NCBI GenBank assembly: GCA_963777625.1
Contig: CAVZRO010000003.1
Coordinates: 372,001 to 436,000, forward strand
Length of the DNA stretch: 64,000 nt
Direction of reading: 5' to 3'
DNA from: DATDIC01 sp963777625
GTDB taxonomy: Bacteria > Pseudomonadota > Alphaproteobacteria > Acetobacterales > Acetobacteraceae
The notes beneath the pieces were generated by a model that ran no database searches, was not told the origin of the DNA, and was given only the letters and a program-made list of their open reading frames with translations. The translations under genes were made by a program, and so were the position numbers. Positions 18,829 through 28,393 of the stretch are shown here, piece after piece (the first letter of the stretch is position 1; each line of letters starts with the position of its first letter).

Positions 18829-20553
18829 TCAACCGAGTGTCAGGCGTCGGCCGGCGTACTGGTACATGGGTCGCCAGAGCAACCGGTTCAGCAGCAGGAC
18901 GAACGCGGACATCACGGCAACCCCGAGGATCACCTGCGTCATATTTCCTTTGTCAGTCGCTTCGGCGATATAGGCACCGATGCCGTGTGAGGTCAGGCGC
19001 GTATTTCCCCAGGACGCGACCTCGGCGACGATCGCCGTGTTCCAGGCATTTCCCGACGCGGTAATAGCACCGGTAACGTAGTAGGCGAAAATTCCCGGCA
19101 GCATTACTTTCCGCCACCACAGCCATCCGTCGACGCGGAAGTTCCTCGCCGCCTCCTGGAGGTCGCCGGGAAATGCCGCGGCACCCGCAATGACGTTGAA
19201 GAGTATGTACCATTGCGTGCCCAGTGCCATCAGCGGGGTCAGCCAGATATCCGGGTTGAGCTGGAAATGCACGATGAACACGACGAAGGGCGGGAACAGC
19301 AGGTTGGCCGGGAACGCAGCAAGGAATTGCGCGGCCGGCTGCGCTCTTCGCGCCCAGACTGGGCGCAGTCCGAGCCAGACGCCGATGGGTACCCAAACCA
19401 CGGTGCTCAAAGCCAGCACGACCATGACCCTGATCAGCGTGTAGCAGCCCAGCACAAGGGCGTGGCCCAGCTCCGCCCATGACAGTTGGCCGGACAGGAA
19501 CTGGTACACATGCTGTGCTGCCAGTGAGAGCACCACGAGCAGCAATGCCAGCAGCACGGCATCAATAAGCCGGGATGGGGCAGCGTCCGCCCGGGCAATG
19601 CCGGAGACGGCGCGCAGACGCATTCCGCCGATCCGGCCCAGGAGGTCGCCGGTGGCCTCTGCTCCCAAATGCAACCATCTGGTGCGGCGCGTCAGTTTCA
19701 GCACCCATGGGGCTTCCGCGGTAGGGCCCGCCGTGGTTTCGAAGCGGAATTTTGCCGACCAGGCTACCAGGGGCCGAAACAGGAGCTGGTCGTACAGCAA
19801 GATAACAACCAGCATCACCCCGATCGCCCAGCCGACCGCGGTGATGTCCCGCCGCTCCAGCGCCAGTGCCACGTAGGAGCCGATGCCCGGAAGCTTCCAG
19901 TTGTTATTACCGACCGTGATCGCCTCCGACGCGACCACGAAGAACCAGCCGCCGGACATCGACAGCATCGTGTTCCACACCAGGCCGGGCATGGCGAACG
20001 GAACCTCCAGCCGCCAGAACCGCTGCCAAGGCGTGAGCTGGAAGCTGATTGCCGCCTCCACCAGGTCCGCCGGCACGGTGCGCAGGGACTGGTACAGGCT
20101 GAAAGCCATGTTCCAGGCCTGGCTGGTGAAGATGGCGAAGATCGCGGCCAACTCGAGGCCCAGGACGCGGCCGGGGAACAGGTTCATGAAAAAAACGACG
20201 GTGAAGGTCAGAAACCCCAGGATCGGCACCGATTGGAGAATATCCAGCAACGGGATGAGTACCACGGACGCGCGCCGGCTTTTGGCGGCGGCGGTGCCGT
20301 AAGTGAAGGTGAAGATCAGAGATGCCAGCAGCGCCGCGAACATCCGCAACGTGGTACGCACGGCATAATTTGGCAGGTTGGCGGGATCGAGGCTGACGGA
20401 CACCGCATGCGGGGCATTGAGGCTAAGGAACGTGCTGCTGGCGACGTGCGCCACCCCGATAAGCGCCCCGAACACCAGAAGAATCGCCGCGATATCCCAG
20501 ACATTCGGCAGACGGCGTCCCAGCGCCGCGGCGGGGAATGCGATGCTTGTCAT
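18829..20553 (-). CDS. NitT/TauT-type ABC transporter permease, two permease domains fused
   Basis: A 574-residue membrane protein made of two tandem BPD_transp_1 domains. The first EAA-type loop reads VPADLVEAAISFQLTPWQRFWRLEVPFAMP and the second GDLQEAARNFRVDGWLWWRKVMLPGIF; between them is a soluble linker of about 60 residues (near 275-335). One chain therefore supplies the whole transmembrane pathway. It is coupled with the ATPase downstream. Substrates of this subfamily are largely unassigned. Confidence 0.85.
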   Translation of the reverse strand: MTSIAFPAAALGRRLPNVWDIAAILLVFGALIGVAHVASSTFLSLNAPHAVSVSLDPANLPNYAVRTTLRMFAALLASLIFTFTYGTAAAKSRRASVVLIPLLDILQSVPILGFLTFTVVFFMNLFPGRVLGLELAAIFAIFTSQAWNMAFSLYQSLRTVPADLVEAAISFQLTPWQRFWRLEVPFAMPGLVWNTMLSMSGGWFFVVASEAITVGNNNWKLPGIGSYVALALERRDITAVGWAIGVMLVVILLYDQLLFRPLVAWSAKFRFETTAGPTAEAPWVLKLTRRTRWLHLGAEATGDLLGRIGGMRLRAVSGIARADAAPSRLIDAVLLALLLVVLSLAAQHVYQFLSGQLSWAELGHALVLGCYTLIRVMVVLALSTVVWVPIGVWLGLRPVWARRAQPAAQFLAAFPANLLFPPFVVFIVHFQLNPDIWLTPLMALGTQWYILFNVIAGAAAFPGDLQEAARNFRVDGWLWWRKVMLPGIFAYYVTGAITASGNAWNTAIVAEVASWGNTRLTSHGIGAYIAEATDKGNMTQVILGVAVMSAFVLLLNRLLWRPMYQYAGRRLTLG

Positions 20554-20687
20554 GTGAACGCCCGGCCGCGTTGGGGTGGATGGAAGGTGGCCGGGATCGA
20601 CCGGTCACGCTCCGTTTAGCCCGCCGATGTGTCGCGTGTCATCTGGACAGATATATTTCGGCAGGGGACTGCGACAGGGACTCGGTC

Positions 20688-22175
20688 CTAATTCTCGTTT
20701 CCCTGATGCCGCGGGCCGAACGCGATCGGCAGGCGCAGGACCAGGACAAGCGTGGCCAACGCCAGCACCGCCGACAGCAGATAGACGTTCCGTAAAGATC
20801 CGGCGACGGCATGCACCAGGCTGTGCAACTCGGCCGGGTTCATGGCGGCGCGAGCCGAACGATTCAACAGCCGGTCCACCGCGTTGGCGGCTTTGCCGGG
20901 CAGGCCGAACGACAATACTGCGCCGGCAACGGCTGCCCCGAGCGATTGCCCGATCATGCGCATGCACATCTGCGCGGCGGTGGCTGACCCGCGTTCCGCC
21001 CAGGGCACGTGGCCCTGGACCGAGACGATGAAAGTTGTGTTGCAGAAACCCATTCCCATGCCGATCGCCAGCGCGCCGGCGCCGGCCCATAGCGGGCCCG
21101 AGTCGGATGTCATGGCGATCAGCATTCCGGCGCCGATCAGCAATGCCACCGCGCCGATGATTGCGGTGGCGCGGTAGCTGGTCCGCACCATCATCCGTCC
21201 GGCGGCGATACTGGCGAGGGCCCAGGCCACCGACATCGTGCTCAGCACCACGCCGGCAACCATGGGGGTTCGACCCATGACGGCTTGCACGTAGGTGGGC
21301 AAGAATACGGTGACGCTCATCATGATCGCGCCGATGGTCCCACCGCCCAGACTGCCGATGACGATCACCCGGTCGGTGAGAAGCCGTAGCGGAAGGATCG
21401 GCTCGAGGGCGCGGCGTTCCCATAGGGCGAGCGCGGCCAAGGCAGCGGCGCTGGCAAACAGCAGGGCGATCACAGCGCCTGCGCCGAGCGCCTGCGCCTG
21501 ACCGGCGGCGAACACCAGCGCCGCCATGCCAACGACCAGCAGCGCGGCCCCGCCAAAGTCGATGACATGCGGGCGAGGGCGGTAGCGTTCATGGAACAAG
21601 GCCGCAATCATGGCGATGGCCGCCGCACCGATCGGCAGGTTGATCCAGAACACGAGCCGCCAGTCCACTTGCTCCACCAGGAAAGCGCCCAGCGGCGGCC
21701 CGATAAGCGCGGCGACGCCGAACACGCCGGACAGCAGGCCCTGAATGCGCGCCCGCTCCGACGGCGTGTAGATGTCACCGACGATGGTATAAGCGATCGG
21801 CTGCACTGCGCCCGCGCCGAAGCCCTGAAGCACGCGGCAGGCGACCAGGATAGACATCGATGGGGCGAAGCCGGACAACGTCGAGCCGGCCAGAAACAGC
21901 CCGGCGCCGACGAAGAAGACCCGCTTGCGCCCATAGAGATCGGCGAGGCGTCCGTAGATCGGGATGGTCACCGCCTGGGCCAGCAGATAGGCGGAGAAAA
22001 CCCAGGACAACAGGCTGAACCCGCCAAGCTCGGCGACGATGCTCGGCATGGCGGTGGCGACGATGGTGCTTTCCACGGCCGCCATGAAGGTGGCCATCAT
22101 GCATGCGGCGAGCACGAGGCTGCGGCCAGCGCCGGACCGGACGGCGGGGCGCGTGCGAGGCGGCGGCTGGTCCAT
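20688..22175 (-). CDS. MFS transporter, DHA2 (EmrB/QacA) family
   Basis: A roughly 495-residue, 14-TM drug:proton antiporter-like protein. Visible motifs are GRLADLYGRKRVFFVGAG (motif A between TM2 and TM3), RVLQGFGAGAVQPIAYTIVGD (motif B) and GVFGVAALIGPPLGAFL (motif C, antiporter signature). No EmrA-type adaptor gene accompanies it. Start 22175 (MDQPPP) is the family-like choice; 22187 is also possible, and neither has a clear ribosome binding site. The substrate is unknown. Confidence 0.82.
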   Translation of the reverse strand: MDQPPPRTRPAVRSGAGRSLVLAACMMATFMAAVESTIVATAMPSIVAELGGFSLLSWVFSAYLLAQAVTIPIYGRLADLYGRKRVFFVGAGLFLAGSTLSGFAPSMSILVACRVLQGFGAGAVQPIAYTIVGDIYTPSERARIQGLLSGVFGVAALIGPPLGAFLVEQVDWRLVFWINLPIGAAAIAMIAALFHERYRPRPHVIDFGGAALLVVGMAALVFAAGQAQALGAGAVIALLFASAAALAALALWERRALEPILPLRLLTDRVIVIGSLGGGTIGAIMMSVTVFLPTYVQAVMGRTPMVAGVVLSTMSVAWALASIAAGRMMVRTSYRATAIIGAVALLIGAGMLIAMTSDSGPLWAGAGALAIGMGMGFCNTTFIVSVQGHVPWAERGSATAAQMCMRMIGQSLGAAVAGAVLSFGLPGKAANAVDRLLNRSARAAMNPAELHSLVHAVAGSLRNVYLLSAVLALATLVLVLRLPIAFGPRHQGNEN

Positions 22176-22358
22176 TACCGGCAGCATGGACCGGCGACAG
22201 CAGGAGGAAAAGATTGCCGCGCAGCCGGCGAAGCGCAGGAAGGGAGATTTGCAACCAATGTGTCGCCAGCCCGCTCGCACGCGGGCTGGATGGGGTGTGG
22301 TGGTTTGTGTTGCCGCGGGTCGACGCTATAGCCTGCAGGAGAACCAAAGGAGGAACCG

Positions 22359-23138
22359 ATGCCGGCCAGCGAACCGTATACGAATGTCAGCCTGTCCGGG
22401 GTGATCGCAATTCTTGAGCTTCGTCGCCCGCCGAACAACTTCGTCAGCGTGGCGATGATCGCCGAACTCGCCGATCAACTGGAGCGGCTGGATAAAGAGC
22501 CGAACTGCCGGGCCATCGTGTTATGTTCCGAAGGCAAGCATTTTTCTGCTGGCGCCGATCTCGGCAGCCGCGGACCGGACGGACGCGAGTTGGTGGCACG
22601 CGGCCGGCATTTGTACAAGGAGGCGATCCGCCTCTGGCACAACGCCAAACCGATCGTGGCGGCGGTCCACGGCGCCGCCGTGGGCGCCGGCCTGGGGCTC
22701 GCCGTCATGGCCGATTTTCGCGTCGGCTGCCCGGAAGCGCGGTTTTCGGCGAATTTCACTCGCCTGGGTTTCCATCCGGGGTTCGGGTTGACCGCGACCT
22801 TGCCACGGTTGCTCGGGCCGCAGCAGGCGGCACTGATGATGTACACCGGGCGGCGGCTCACCGGGGAGGAAGCGAAGGCCATTGGACTGCTCGACCAACT
22901 CGTCCCGGCAGACCAGGTGCGGGAAGCGGCATCGGCGCTGGCGACCGAGATTGCCCAGTCTGCTCCGCTCGCCATCCAGGCTACGCGGGAGACATTGCGG
23001 CGCGGCCTGGCGGCTGCCGTGCAGGCAGCGACGGAACGCGAGTACCAGGAACAGAACTGGCTGCGCGAGACAGCGGATTTCCGCGAAGGCGTGCGCGCCA
23101 TGTCCGAACGGCGGCTGCCTGATTTCAAAGGGGAGTGA
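22359..23138 (+). CDS. Enoyl-CoA hydratase/isomerase family protein
   Basis: A 259-residue crotonase-fold protein. The oxyanion-hole segments are seen as HFSAGADLGS and GAAVGAGLGLAVMADFRVG; the region FSANFTRLGFHPGFGLTATLPRLLG covers the position of the second catalytic Glu, which here is not a glutamate at the usual site (GFHPGFG). The reaction could therefore differ from plain hydration. AAAGGAGG 6 nt before the ATG gives strong initiation. The SDR gene follows 4 nt later, so the pair form an operon. Confidence 0.82.
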   Translation: MPASEPYTNVSLSGVIAILELRRPPNNFVSVAMIAELADQLERLDKEPNCRAIVLCSEGKHFSAGADLGSRGPDGRELVARGRHLYKEAIRLWHNAKPIVAAVHGAAVGAGLGLAVMADFRVGCPEARFSANFTRLGFHPGFGLTATLPRLLGPQQAALMMYTGRRLTGEEAKAIGLLDQLVPADQVREAASALATEIAQSAPLAIQATRETLRRGLAAAVQAATEREYQEQNWLRETADFREGVRAMSERRLPDFKGE

Positions 23139-23142
23139 CGTC

Positions 23143-23994
23143 GTGGGGAAGCTGGACGGGAAGGTTGCCATCGTTACCGGTGCGTCGCGCGGTATCGGCC
23201 AGGCGATTGCCGAATTGTTCGCAGCGGAAGGTGCCCGCGTGGTGTGTGCTGCGCGTACGCTGCATGAAGGTGATCACGCGATGCTGGAGGGCTCGCTCAG
23301 CAGGACGGTGCAGCGGATCCACGATGCTGGTGGACAGGCCACGGCGGTCGCCGCGGACGTCTCCACCGAACCGGAGTGCGTCCGGCTGGTGGAGGCAGCA
23401 CGCGCGGCCTATGGCCCGATCGATGTTCTGGTGAACAATGCGGCGCTGTCGTATTTCCTGCCCATCACGGAGTTTCCTGCCAACCGCTGGATGCGCGCTT
23501 TCGCCGTCGACGTGCATGGACCGTTCATGCTGTCGAAGCAGGTGCTGCAGGACATGATCCCGCGCCGGTCCGGAGCGATCGTGAATGTCAGCTCCGGTGC
23601 GGCGATTGGCCCTGGCCGCGGCCCATACAACGATAAAGCGGTGCGTGGCGGTACCATGTATGGCGCGGTCAAGGCGGCGCTGGAGCGGTTCACCCAGGGG
23701 TTGGCGCAGGAAATGGCGCAGCATGCGGGCATAACGGTGGCTGCGGTGTCGCCGTCACGCGTGGTGCCGACGCCGGGAACGGTGTTCCACAAGCTGGTCA
23801 GCGGCATGGACGATCCACGTGGCGAGCCGCCGGATTACATGGCCCGCGCTGTGCTGCTGCTGGCCACCGAACCGGCGGAGAAGGTGAACGGACGGGTTAC
23901 CTACAGCCAGCAGATTCTCAAGGAGTATCGTCTGCTCGATTCCGCATCCGGGCGCGGAGTGGACACGGCAGGTTCCGGCTATTCGCAGATCTGA
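23143..23994 (+). CDS. Short-chain dehydrogenase/reductase (SDR)
   Basis: A 283-residue classical SDR: cofactor motif TGASRGIGQAIAELFA, NNAALSYF, catalytic Ser in VNVSSGAAIG, and Tyr-x3-Lys as MYGAVKAALERF. GTG 23143 is the start: AAAGGGGAG lies just upstream and homology starts at LDGKVAIVTGA; the frame is open further upstream inside the hydratase gene. With the hydratase it could act on a beta-hydroxyacyl-CoA or similar intermediate. An IS element begins 4 nt after the stop. Confidence 0.85.
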   Translation: MGKLDGKVAIVTGASRGIGQAIAELFAAEGARVVCAARTLHEGDHAMLEGSLSRTVQRIHDAGGQATAVAADVSTEPECVRLVEAARAAYGPIDVLVNNAALSYFLPITEFPANRWMRAFAVDVHGPFMLSKQVLQDMIPRRSGAIVNVSSGAAIGPGRGPYNDKAVRGGTMYGAVKAALERFTQGLAQEMAQHAGITVAAVSPSRVVPTPGTVFHKLVSGMDDPRGEPPDYMARAVLLLATEPAEKVNGRVTYSQQILKEYRLLDSASGRGVDTAGSGYSQI

Positions 23995-23997
23995 TTG

Positions 23998-25548
23998 TTA
24001 GTCGTACTGAGTGCAAAACTGCGATGTGATCTGGCATTTTCCGCTTGGTGCGACGCGAGAGTGATTGGTTAGAGGTGGAGATTTAAGCCGTCCAGGGAGG
24101 GTGGGATGGGTCTCGACGATGCAACCGGCACGCAAGCGCGGTTCGAGGATTACACAGCAAGTTTGGCATCGGTGCTCGGCCATGCCGACCGGGTCAGGCC
24201 ATTCGCGGACTACTGTATCGGACTGCTGTCGGCGGAGGGTCGCAAGAGTGTCGAGCCGCTGGCGGCGGTGACCGCGCCGGAGCGAACTGCGGCGCAACAC
24301 CAGTCGCTGCTGCACTTTGTGGCGCAGGCGCCGTGGTCGGATCGGGCGATGCTGCGCCGTGTGCGCGACTGTGTGCTGCCATCCATCACGCGGGACGAAC
24401 CGGTCCAGGCGTGGATCATCGACGACACCGGGTTCCCCAAGAAGGGCAGCCATTCGGTCGGGGTGGCGCGGCAGTATTGCGGCCAGTTGGGCAAGCAAGA
24501 CAACTGCCAGGTGGCAGTGAGTTTGTCAGTGGCGACCCATCAGGGAAGCTTGCCGGTTGCCTACCGGCTGTATTTACCGAAGGAGTGGGCCGACGATGCG
24601 GCCCGCCGAAAGATCGCCGGCGTGCCCGATGATGTTCGCTTCCAGACCAAGCCGGAGATCGCGTTGCAGCAGCTGCGCGAGGCGCTGGCGGATGGTGTGC
24701 CATCGGCGCCGGTGCTGATGGACCCGGCCTATGGCAACGACAGCAAACTGCGAGCCGGGATCAGCGAACTTGGGCTGACCTATGTGGCCGGCATCCTGCC
24801 CGCCACGATGGTGTGGCGGCCCGGCGAGGCAGCGTTGCCACCGGCGTCCCACTCAGGCCGCGGCCGGCCCGGCAAGCGGCTGCGCCGTGACGCGACGCAT
24901 CGTCCCGTGTCGGCCAAGACGCTGGCTCTGGAGCTCGACGCCGCTGCCTGGCAACAGATCAAATGGCGGGACGGCAGCAACACGCCGCTGAGCTCGCGGT
25001 TCGCCCGATGGCGGGTGCGTCCGGCGCATGACGACGCCAGGCGGAATGAACCGGCGCCAGAGGAGTGGCTGCTGATCGAGTGGCCGGAGGGCGAGGCCGA
25101 ACCGGATCACTACTGGCTCTGCACGCTGGCGGCCGACATCTCGCTCGAGCGCATGGTCGATCAGGCGAAGATGCGCTGGCGCATCGAGCGCGACTATCTC
25201 GAACTCAAACAGGAAGTCGGCCTGGGTCACTACGAAGGCCGTGGTTGGCGTGGCTTCCATCATCACGCAACTCTCTGTGTCGCTGCCTACGGTTTCCTGA
25301 TTTCCGAGAAGGAGACGATTCCCCCCTCAGGACCAGCCCGCTCCTGGCGAGGCGCGCAATCTTGCCTTCCCGATGGTTATCGACCCAGAGGATCTGCCAC
25401 TGCGTTCGCAACGCCACATGCCGCACTCAATCGCCACGTTGCGTATCCGCCTCGCGCGAGCTTTGGCCCACGCACTGCCGCGATGTCCCTGTTGCGGACA
25501 GATGCGTCAGAAGGCCGTCGTGCGGAATGAGTGACGCAGTAGGATTAG
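23998..25548 (+). mobile_element. IS701-family insertion sequence
   Basis: Boundaries are inferred from a weak terminal inverted repeat: TTAGTCGTACTGAGT (23998-24012) against the complement of 25534-25548 (CTAATCCTACTGCGT), 11 of 15 positions. The element carries one transposase gene. It sits directly after the SDR stop codon. The target duplication is not clear. Confidence 0.55.
24106..25530 (+). CDS. IS701-family transposase
   Basis: A 474-residue DDE transposase. The acidic residues appear in AWIIDDTGFPKKGSHSVGVA (first Asp near residue 106), VLMDPAYGND (second Asp) and the YREK-like RIERDYLELKQEVGLGHYEGR (Glu), in the order and spacing of IS701. The C-terminal tail (ETIPPSGPARSW onward) is arginine/proline-rich as in relatives, so the frame may be intact. 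ATG 24106 follows a purine-rich GGGAGGGTGGG. Whether the element is still mobile is uncertain. Confidence 0.8.
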   Translation: MGLDDATGTQARFEDYTASLASVLGHADRVRPFADYCIGLLSAEGRKSVEPLAAVTAPERTAAQHQSLLHFVAQAPWSDRAMLRRVRDCVLPSITRDEPVQAWIIDDTGFPKKGSHSVGVARQYCGQLGKQDNCQVAVSLSVATHQGSLPVAYRLYLPKEWADDAARRKIAGVPDDVRFQTKPEIALQQLREALADGVPSAPVLMDPAYGNDSKLRAGISELGLTYVAGILPATMVWRPGEAALPPASHSGRGRPGKRLRRDATHRPVSAKTLALELDAAAWQQIKWRDGSNTPLSSRFARWRVRPAHDDARRNEPAPEEWLLIEWPEGEAEPDHYWLCTLAADISLERMVDQAKMRWRIERDYLELKQEVGLGHYEGRGWRGFHHHATLCVAAYGFLISEKETIPPSGPARSWRGAQSCLPDGYRPRGSATAFATPHAALNRHVAYPPRASFGPRTAAMSLLRTDASEGRRAE

Positions 25549-25577
25549 GGGTCGTTCGGAAACAACCGCGTCATCTC

Positions 25578-25635
25578 GTCATTCCCACTTTCGCGGGAAT
25601 GACGGTTGATTCTGTTATTTCATGGCGAGCCCTTA
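25578..25635. repeat. Dispersed palindromic repeat, copy near IS1634-like element
   Basis: GTCATTCCC-ACTTTCGCGGGAATGAC and the tail GGTTGATTCTGTTATTTCATG match the complement of 38223-38275 almost exactly, including the adjoining CGAGCCCTTA. The IS1634-like element starts 3 nt after this copy, so that element inserted at the repeat's edge. Confidence 0.7.
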
Positions 25636-25637
25636 GC

Positions 25638-27581
25638 CCGAAGTTACCCCCTGAGTTTCGGGCGGAGCCGGCAGGATCTGTGGGTTCGGCTTGAATCGGC
25701 CTCTCGAGTGTTGGCATGTAAGCGGCCAAATAGCACTTGACAGGTCACGAATTGATCCGATTCGGTGCGCGCATGTATGTCGCCCGAGTGCCGAACCGCA
25801 CGTCACCCCCGGCCTACCTCCTCCGCGAGGGCTACCGCGAGAACGGCAAGGTCAAGACCCGCACGCTCGCCAATCTGACGCATTGGCCGCTGAGCAAGAT
25901 CGAGCGGCTGAGCCGCGTGCTGCGCGACGAGGTGCTGGGCAGCGCCGGAGATGGGCTGAGCATGCTGCGTAGCCTGCCGCACGGTCACGTCGCGGCAGTG
26001 CTCGGCGGCGCGCGCAAGATCGGCCTCGAGCGCCTGCTCGCCGGCTCCCGCGCCCCGGCCCGTCAGGTGGCGCTGGTGCTGGCGATGATTGTGGCGCGGC
26101 TGCTCGATCCGGCCTCGAAGCTGGCACTGCGCGGCAGCTCGATGCCGCCACGGCCACCTCGTCGATCGGTGCACTGCTCGGACTGGGGAGCGTTACCGAG
26201 CAGGACCTGTACGCTGCGCTCGACTGGTCGCTCAGCCAGCAACCCCGGATCGAGCAGCGGCTCGCCGGCAAGCATCTGAGCCACGGAACATTGGTGCTGT
26301 ATGACGTCAGTTCGACCTATTTCGAAGGCCGCACTTGCCCGCTGGCGCGATATGGTTACAGTCGCGACGGCAGACGCGACCGCCGGCAAATCGTCTTTGG
26401 CCTGCTGTGTGCGAGCAACGGCTGTCCGGTTGCGGTCGAAGTGTTCGAGGGGAATGCCGCCGATCCCACCACGGTGGCCAGCCAGGTGGCGAAGCTCCGG
26501 CAACGGTTCCGCCTATCGCGGGTGGTGCTGGTCGGCGATCGCGGCATGATCACCGACGCGCGCATCGAGACCGTGCTGAAGCCGGCCGGTCTCGACTGGA
26601 TCACCGCATTGCGGGCGCCGGCCATCAAGGCGATGCGCGAGCAGGGCGCCTTGCAACCTCGCTGTTCGATGAGCGCGACCTCGCCGAGGTGACCGCACCG
26701 GAGTTTCCCGGCGAGCGGCTGGTGGTGTGCCGCAATCCGCTGCTTGCTGGCGAACGCACCCGCAAGCGCCAGGAACTGCTCGCCGCCACCGAAGCCGCGC
26801 TCGCTACGATCACCCGGTCGGTGACCCGCAAGCGCAATCCGCTGCGCGGTGCCGATCAGATCGGGCTGGCCGTCGGCGCCGTGCTGAACCGCTACAAGAT
26901 GGCCAAGCACTTCACCCTGACCATCACCGAGGATCGGTTCGCCGTCACCCGCAACACGCAAGCGATCGAGGCGGAAAGCCGGCTCGACGGCATTTACGTC
27001 ATCCGCACCAATCTGCCCGCAGAGCAACTGACGGCTCCGCAAGTGGTCAGCTCGTACAAAGCTCTGAGCCGGGTGGAACGCGCTTTCCGGTCGATCAAAA
27101 CGGTCGATCTCGAGGTTCGTCCGATCCATCATCGCCTGGCTGACCGCGTGCGCGCCCATCTGCTGCTCTGCATGCTCGCCTATTATCTCGAATGGCACCT
27201 GCGTGACGCCCTCGCGCCGATCCTGTTCGACGATCATCAGCGCACTGAAGCGGCCGCCGCCCGCAGCTCCGTCGTGGCACCGGCCGGCCGATCCGCCGCC
27301 GCGCGGCACAAGGCGGCCCACATATCCACCGAAGACAACCTGCCGGTGCACAGCTTCCGCTCGCTGCTGACCGAGCTTGCAACCTTCACCCGCAACACCA
27401 TGGCGCTCGCCACCGCGCCGGACGATACCTTCCTGCTTATCCGCAAATGACGCCGTTGCAGGTCCGCTGCTTCGACCTCCTCCGCGTCGCCGCCCGACCG
27501 TAGGCAGCAAACGCTCCCCGCAGGCGCTCTTTCATAAGCGTAATCAAAGCCTTGCGCCTTGAGAGCGGGGTAACTTCGGCT
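25638..27581 (+). mobile_element. IS1634-like insertion sequence (degenerate)
   Basis: A perfect 13-bp terminal inverted repeat, CCGAAGTTACCCC at 25638-25650 and its complement at 27569-27581, encloses 1.94 kb with one broken transposase gene. The flanks CTTAGC (left) and CTCAGC (right) differ by one base and may be the target duplication. The element is complete in outline but its transposase is frameshifted. Confidence 0.72.
25773..27450 (+). pseudogene. IS1634-family transposase, at least two frameshifts
   Basis: Three overlapping frames together give one transposase: MYVARVPNRTSPPAYLLREGYR to about 26130, then LYDVSSTYFEGRTCPLARYGYSRDG with NGCPVAVEVFEGNAADPTT and GDRGMITDARI to about 26650, then RNPLLAGERTRKRQELLAATE to SYKALSRVERAFRSIKTVDLEVRPI and YYLEWHLRDALAPILF. 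These are the IS1634/IS1549-type DDE regions. Frame changes near 26130 and 26650 disable it, so it could only move with help from an intact copy elsewhere. Confidence 0.75.
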
Positions 27582-27603
27582 CAGCGGATAACGGGCCAGG
27601 CCA

Positions 27604-28095
27604 TCATGGATGCCGGTGAATCGGGTCCACCCAATAGACCGATTCCGGTTTTTCCACCGGCTCGATATCCAGATTTACCACCACCGCTTCGTTGTCGCTG
27701 CGAACCAGCACACATTCCAGCGTTTCGTCCGCGCTGGCGTTGATTTCCTGATGCGGAACGTACGGCGGCACGTAGATGAAATCGCCGGGGCCGGCCTCAG
27801 CGACGAACTCCAGGTGCTCGCCCCAACGCATGCGGGCACGGCCGCGGATCACGTAGATGACACTCTCCAGCGACCCGTGATGATGCGCTCCGGTCTTGGC
27901 GTCGGGGTGGATGCTGACTGTACCTGCCCAGATTTTCTGCGCGCCCACGCGCGCCGCGTTGATTGCCGCGGCGCGGTTCATTCCTGGTGTCTGCGGCGTG
28001 TTGGTATCCAGTTGGTCGCCGCGGATAACCCGCACGCCATCGGTCCGCCAGTCGACCGCGTGGCCGGTGCTCGAGTCCTGATGATCGCCGCTCAT
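27604..28095 (-). CDS. Cupin-domain protein
   Basis: A 163-residue single cupin. Motif 1 reads TGAHHHGSLESVIYVIRG with the metal-ligand histidines and glutamate; motif 2 is PGDFIYVPPYVPHQEIN. The first 45 residues are polar. Small cupins of this type sense or convert small acids or sugars; nothing narrower can be said. It lies directly beyond the right end of the IS1634-like element and is read toward it. Confidence 0.7.
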   Translation of the reverse strand: MSGDHQDSSTGHAVDWRTDGVRVIRGDQLDTNTPQTPGMNRAAAINAARVGAQKIWAGTVSIHPDAKTGAHHHGSLESVIYVIRGRARMRWGEHLEFVAEAGPGDFIYVPPYVPHQEINASADETLECVLVRSDNEAVVVNLDIEPVEKPESVYWVDPIHRHP

Positions 28096-28236
28096 GCAGT
28101 TGGTCTCCGTTTGCCCGCTATATGGTGGTGCGAGGTGCCAGCGGAAGACGGACGGCTACAGCACCGATTGCGACGGATACGTCTTGTCAGCCGAACGTTC
28201 CCATGCTGAACTTTGCGGTCTGGAGGAACCGAATCC

Positions 28237-28392
28237 ATGCCACGAGCCAAAGAGCCAATCGGACCACGCCGGCCAGAGCCGCCGTGGATACCCGCGGCGA
28301 TGCTGGGTCTTACCATCAATACGCTGGCTGCCGGGGTGATAGCGGTCAGCGTCGGGCTGGCGATCAGCGCGGCTATGACGCGCGGTCAATAG
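28237..28392 (+). CDS. Small single-span membrane protein
   Basis: A 51-codon gene with GGAGG 10 nt before the ATG. The N-terminus is charged and proline-rich (MPRAKEPIGPRRPEPPW), followed by one clear membrane segment (AAMLGLTINTLAAGVIAVSV) and a short tail. The positive N-terminus suggests an N-in orientation. It ends 1 nt before the convergent isomerase gene. I recognise no family; composition and the ribosome binding site are the only support. Confidence 0.45.
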   Translation: MPRAKEPIGPRRPEPPWIPAAMLGLTINTLAAGVIAVSVGLAISAAMTRGQ

Positions 28393-28393
28393 C

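Noticed and set aside
19669..20619. 316-codon plus frame over the fused permease
   Set aside because: Highly polar antisense translation; the minus strand is a typical membrane protein.
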